The notes under the pieces: generated by a model
What the model was told of the DNA's origin: nothing
The model's input: the letters and a program-made list of their open reading frames with translations, nothing else
Database searches by the model: none
In this document: positions 6,700 through 6,867 of the stretch, in pieces
Numbering within the stretch: the first letter of the stretch is position 1
How the letters are laid out: the number at the start of each line of letters is the position of its first letter
Program-made: the position numbers and the translations under genes
Origin: Pseudomonadota bacterium
GTDB lineage: Bacteria > Pseudomonadota > Alphaproteobacteria > Rhizobiales > Beijerinckiaceae
Assembly (NCBI GenBank): GCA_023386115.1
Contig: JAEWKL010000204.1
Location: 1-6,867, forward strand
DNA: 6,867 nucleotides
Direction of reading: 5' to 3'

Positions 6700-6723
6700 C
6701 CTCTCCCCGCCCACGGGGAGAGG
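6700..6723 (-). terminator. Terminator-like hairpin after the upstream partial gene
   Basis: CCTCTCCCCG and CGGGGAGAGG form a perfect 10-base stem with a 4-base loop. On the minus strand it is followed by TTTGAG, a short T-run, and it lies about 60 bases after the stop of the gene entering from the right. It could end that transcript before the demethylase cluster. It may equally be part of the dispersed palindrome, and the T-run is short for a strong intrinsic terminator. Confidence 0.4.
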
Positions 6724-6785
6724 GGACGCCCGCGCCAACCAATCGTCCGACCAGCCCGGCTTCCCGTGATTGGGAACAGATCGCC

Positions 6786-6867
6786 TCAATCCTCCGGGAT
6801 GTCCCCCGGCGGCAGCAGGGCGGGCCCCGGCGCGGCCTCCCGCCGCGGCGGCGCGGTGGGCGCAACC
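6786..6867 (-). CDS. C-terminal fragment of an unidentified upstream protein
   Basis: On the minus strand one frame is open from the right edge to a TGA at 6786-6788. It encodes 26 residues rich in Pro and Ala that end in LLPPGDIPED. An acidic, proline-rich tail is typical of a real C-terminus in high-GC genomes, and the terminator-like hairpin that follows fits. So little is visible that neither function nor coding status is certain, and I do not recognise the protein. Confidence 0.35.
   Translation of the reverse strand, partial: VAPTAPPRREAAPGPALLPPGDIPED

Larger units (their letters stand above)
6544..6723. repeat. Nested inverted-repeat element (REP/RPE-like intergenic palindrome)
   Basis: Outer arms GGGCGGGGAGAGG (6544-6556) and its exact complement (6700-6712) enclose inner arms GCGAGGGTGA (6603-6612) and its exact complement (6651-6660). 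Two compact hairpins also lie inside: 6675-6696 (8-base arms, GAGCACCC) and 6700-6723 (10-base arms). Elements with CTCTCCCCGC/GCGGGGAGAG and CACCCTCGC blocks are common between genes in methylobacteria and relatives, as far as I recall, so this is probably one member of a dispersed family. I cannot count other copies from this window. Confidence 0.6.
6382..6785. other. Intergenic region upstream of the demethylase cluster
   Basis: These 404 bases hold no gene I can support. The part nearest the oxygenase gene (6382-6540) should contain the promoter of the cluster, but I recognise no convincing sigma-70 or sigma-54 boxes and no clear operator. The part from 6544 to 6723 is a repeat-rich element, described separately. 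A small inverted repeat, TTCCC-6-GGGAA, lies at 6761-6776, just past the end of the upstream partial gene; its role is unknown. Confidence 0.6.

Noticed and set aside
6380..6789. Open frames of 124-129 codons on both strands in the intergenic region.
   Set aside because: They translate the inverted-repeat element (LSPPAGRGR / LSPPTGRGD-like strings), a well-known source of false hypothetical proteins.
1..6867. tRNA genes, CRISPR arrays, insertion sequences or phage genes.
   Set aside because: No cloverleaf-like segment, regularly spaced repeats, transposase motifs or flanking target duplications were seen.

Overview
The window is very GC-rich and carries one tight, co-directional cluster on the minus strand, so it reads biologically from right to left. 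The composition, the near-absence of TTA, CTA and TCA codons, and the CTCTCCCC/GGGGAGAG-type intergenic repeats fit an alphaproteobacterium. Methylobacterium or a related member of the Rhizobiales is my best guess, made from composition and gene style rather than any marker gene.

Layout from the 5' end of the operon: (1) 6867-6786 is probably the Pro/Ala-rich C-terminal tail of an unidentified upstream gene. (2) 6785-6382 is a roughly 400-base intergenic stretch with a terminator-like hairpin and a nested set of inverted repeats. (3) 6381-5122 encodes a Rieske non-heme-iron oxygenase of the quaternary-ammonium type (GbcA / stachydrine demethylase-like). (4) 5117-3963 encodes its FAD/NAD(P)H/[2Fe-2S] reductase (GbcB-like), only 4 bases after the oxygenase stop. 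(5) 3898-1856 encodes a DgcA-like FMN TIM-barrel/FAD demethylase with a GTG start. (6) 1855-1727 is a spacer with an exact 16-base tandem duplication across the dgcA stop and a strong hairpin. (7) 1726-1 encodes a DgcB-like membrane-anchored Fe-S protein, cut by the left edge. This gene fills the first 1.7 kb but is not a closed frame because its stop lies outside the window.

Together these make a two-stage oxidative N-demethylation pathway. The oxygenase/reductase pair removes one methyl group from a quaternary N-methyl compound, for which glycine betaine is the default and proline betaine or hydroxyproline betaine are real alternatives. DgcA/DgcB then demethylates the tertiary amine (dimethylglycine or an N-methylproline) and passes electrons towards the membrane. 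Each step releases formaldehyde, which a methylotroph could use. No transporter, regulator or sarcosine oxidase gene is visible here.

The system is a known type, not a new one. The points worth a second look are cofactor-site departures (a missing cysteine in the DgcA cluster motif and a cysteine-free first CCG module in DgcB) and the dgcA-dgcB junction, where the two genes share a frame separated by a single TGA, a tandem duplication and a hairpin.
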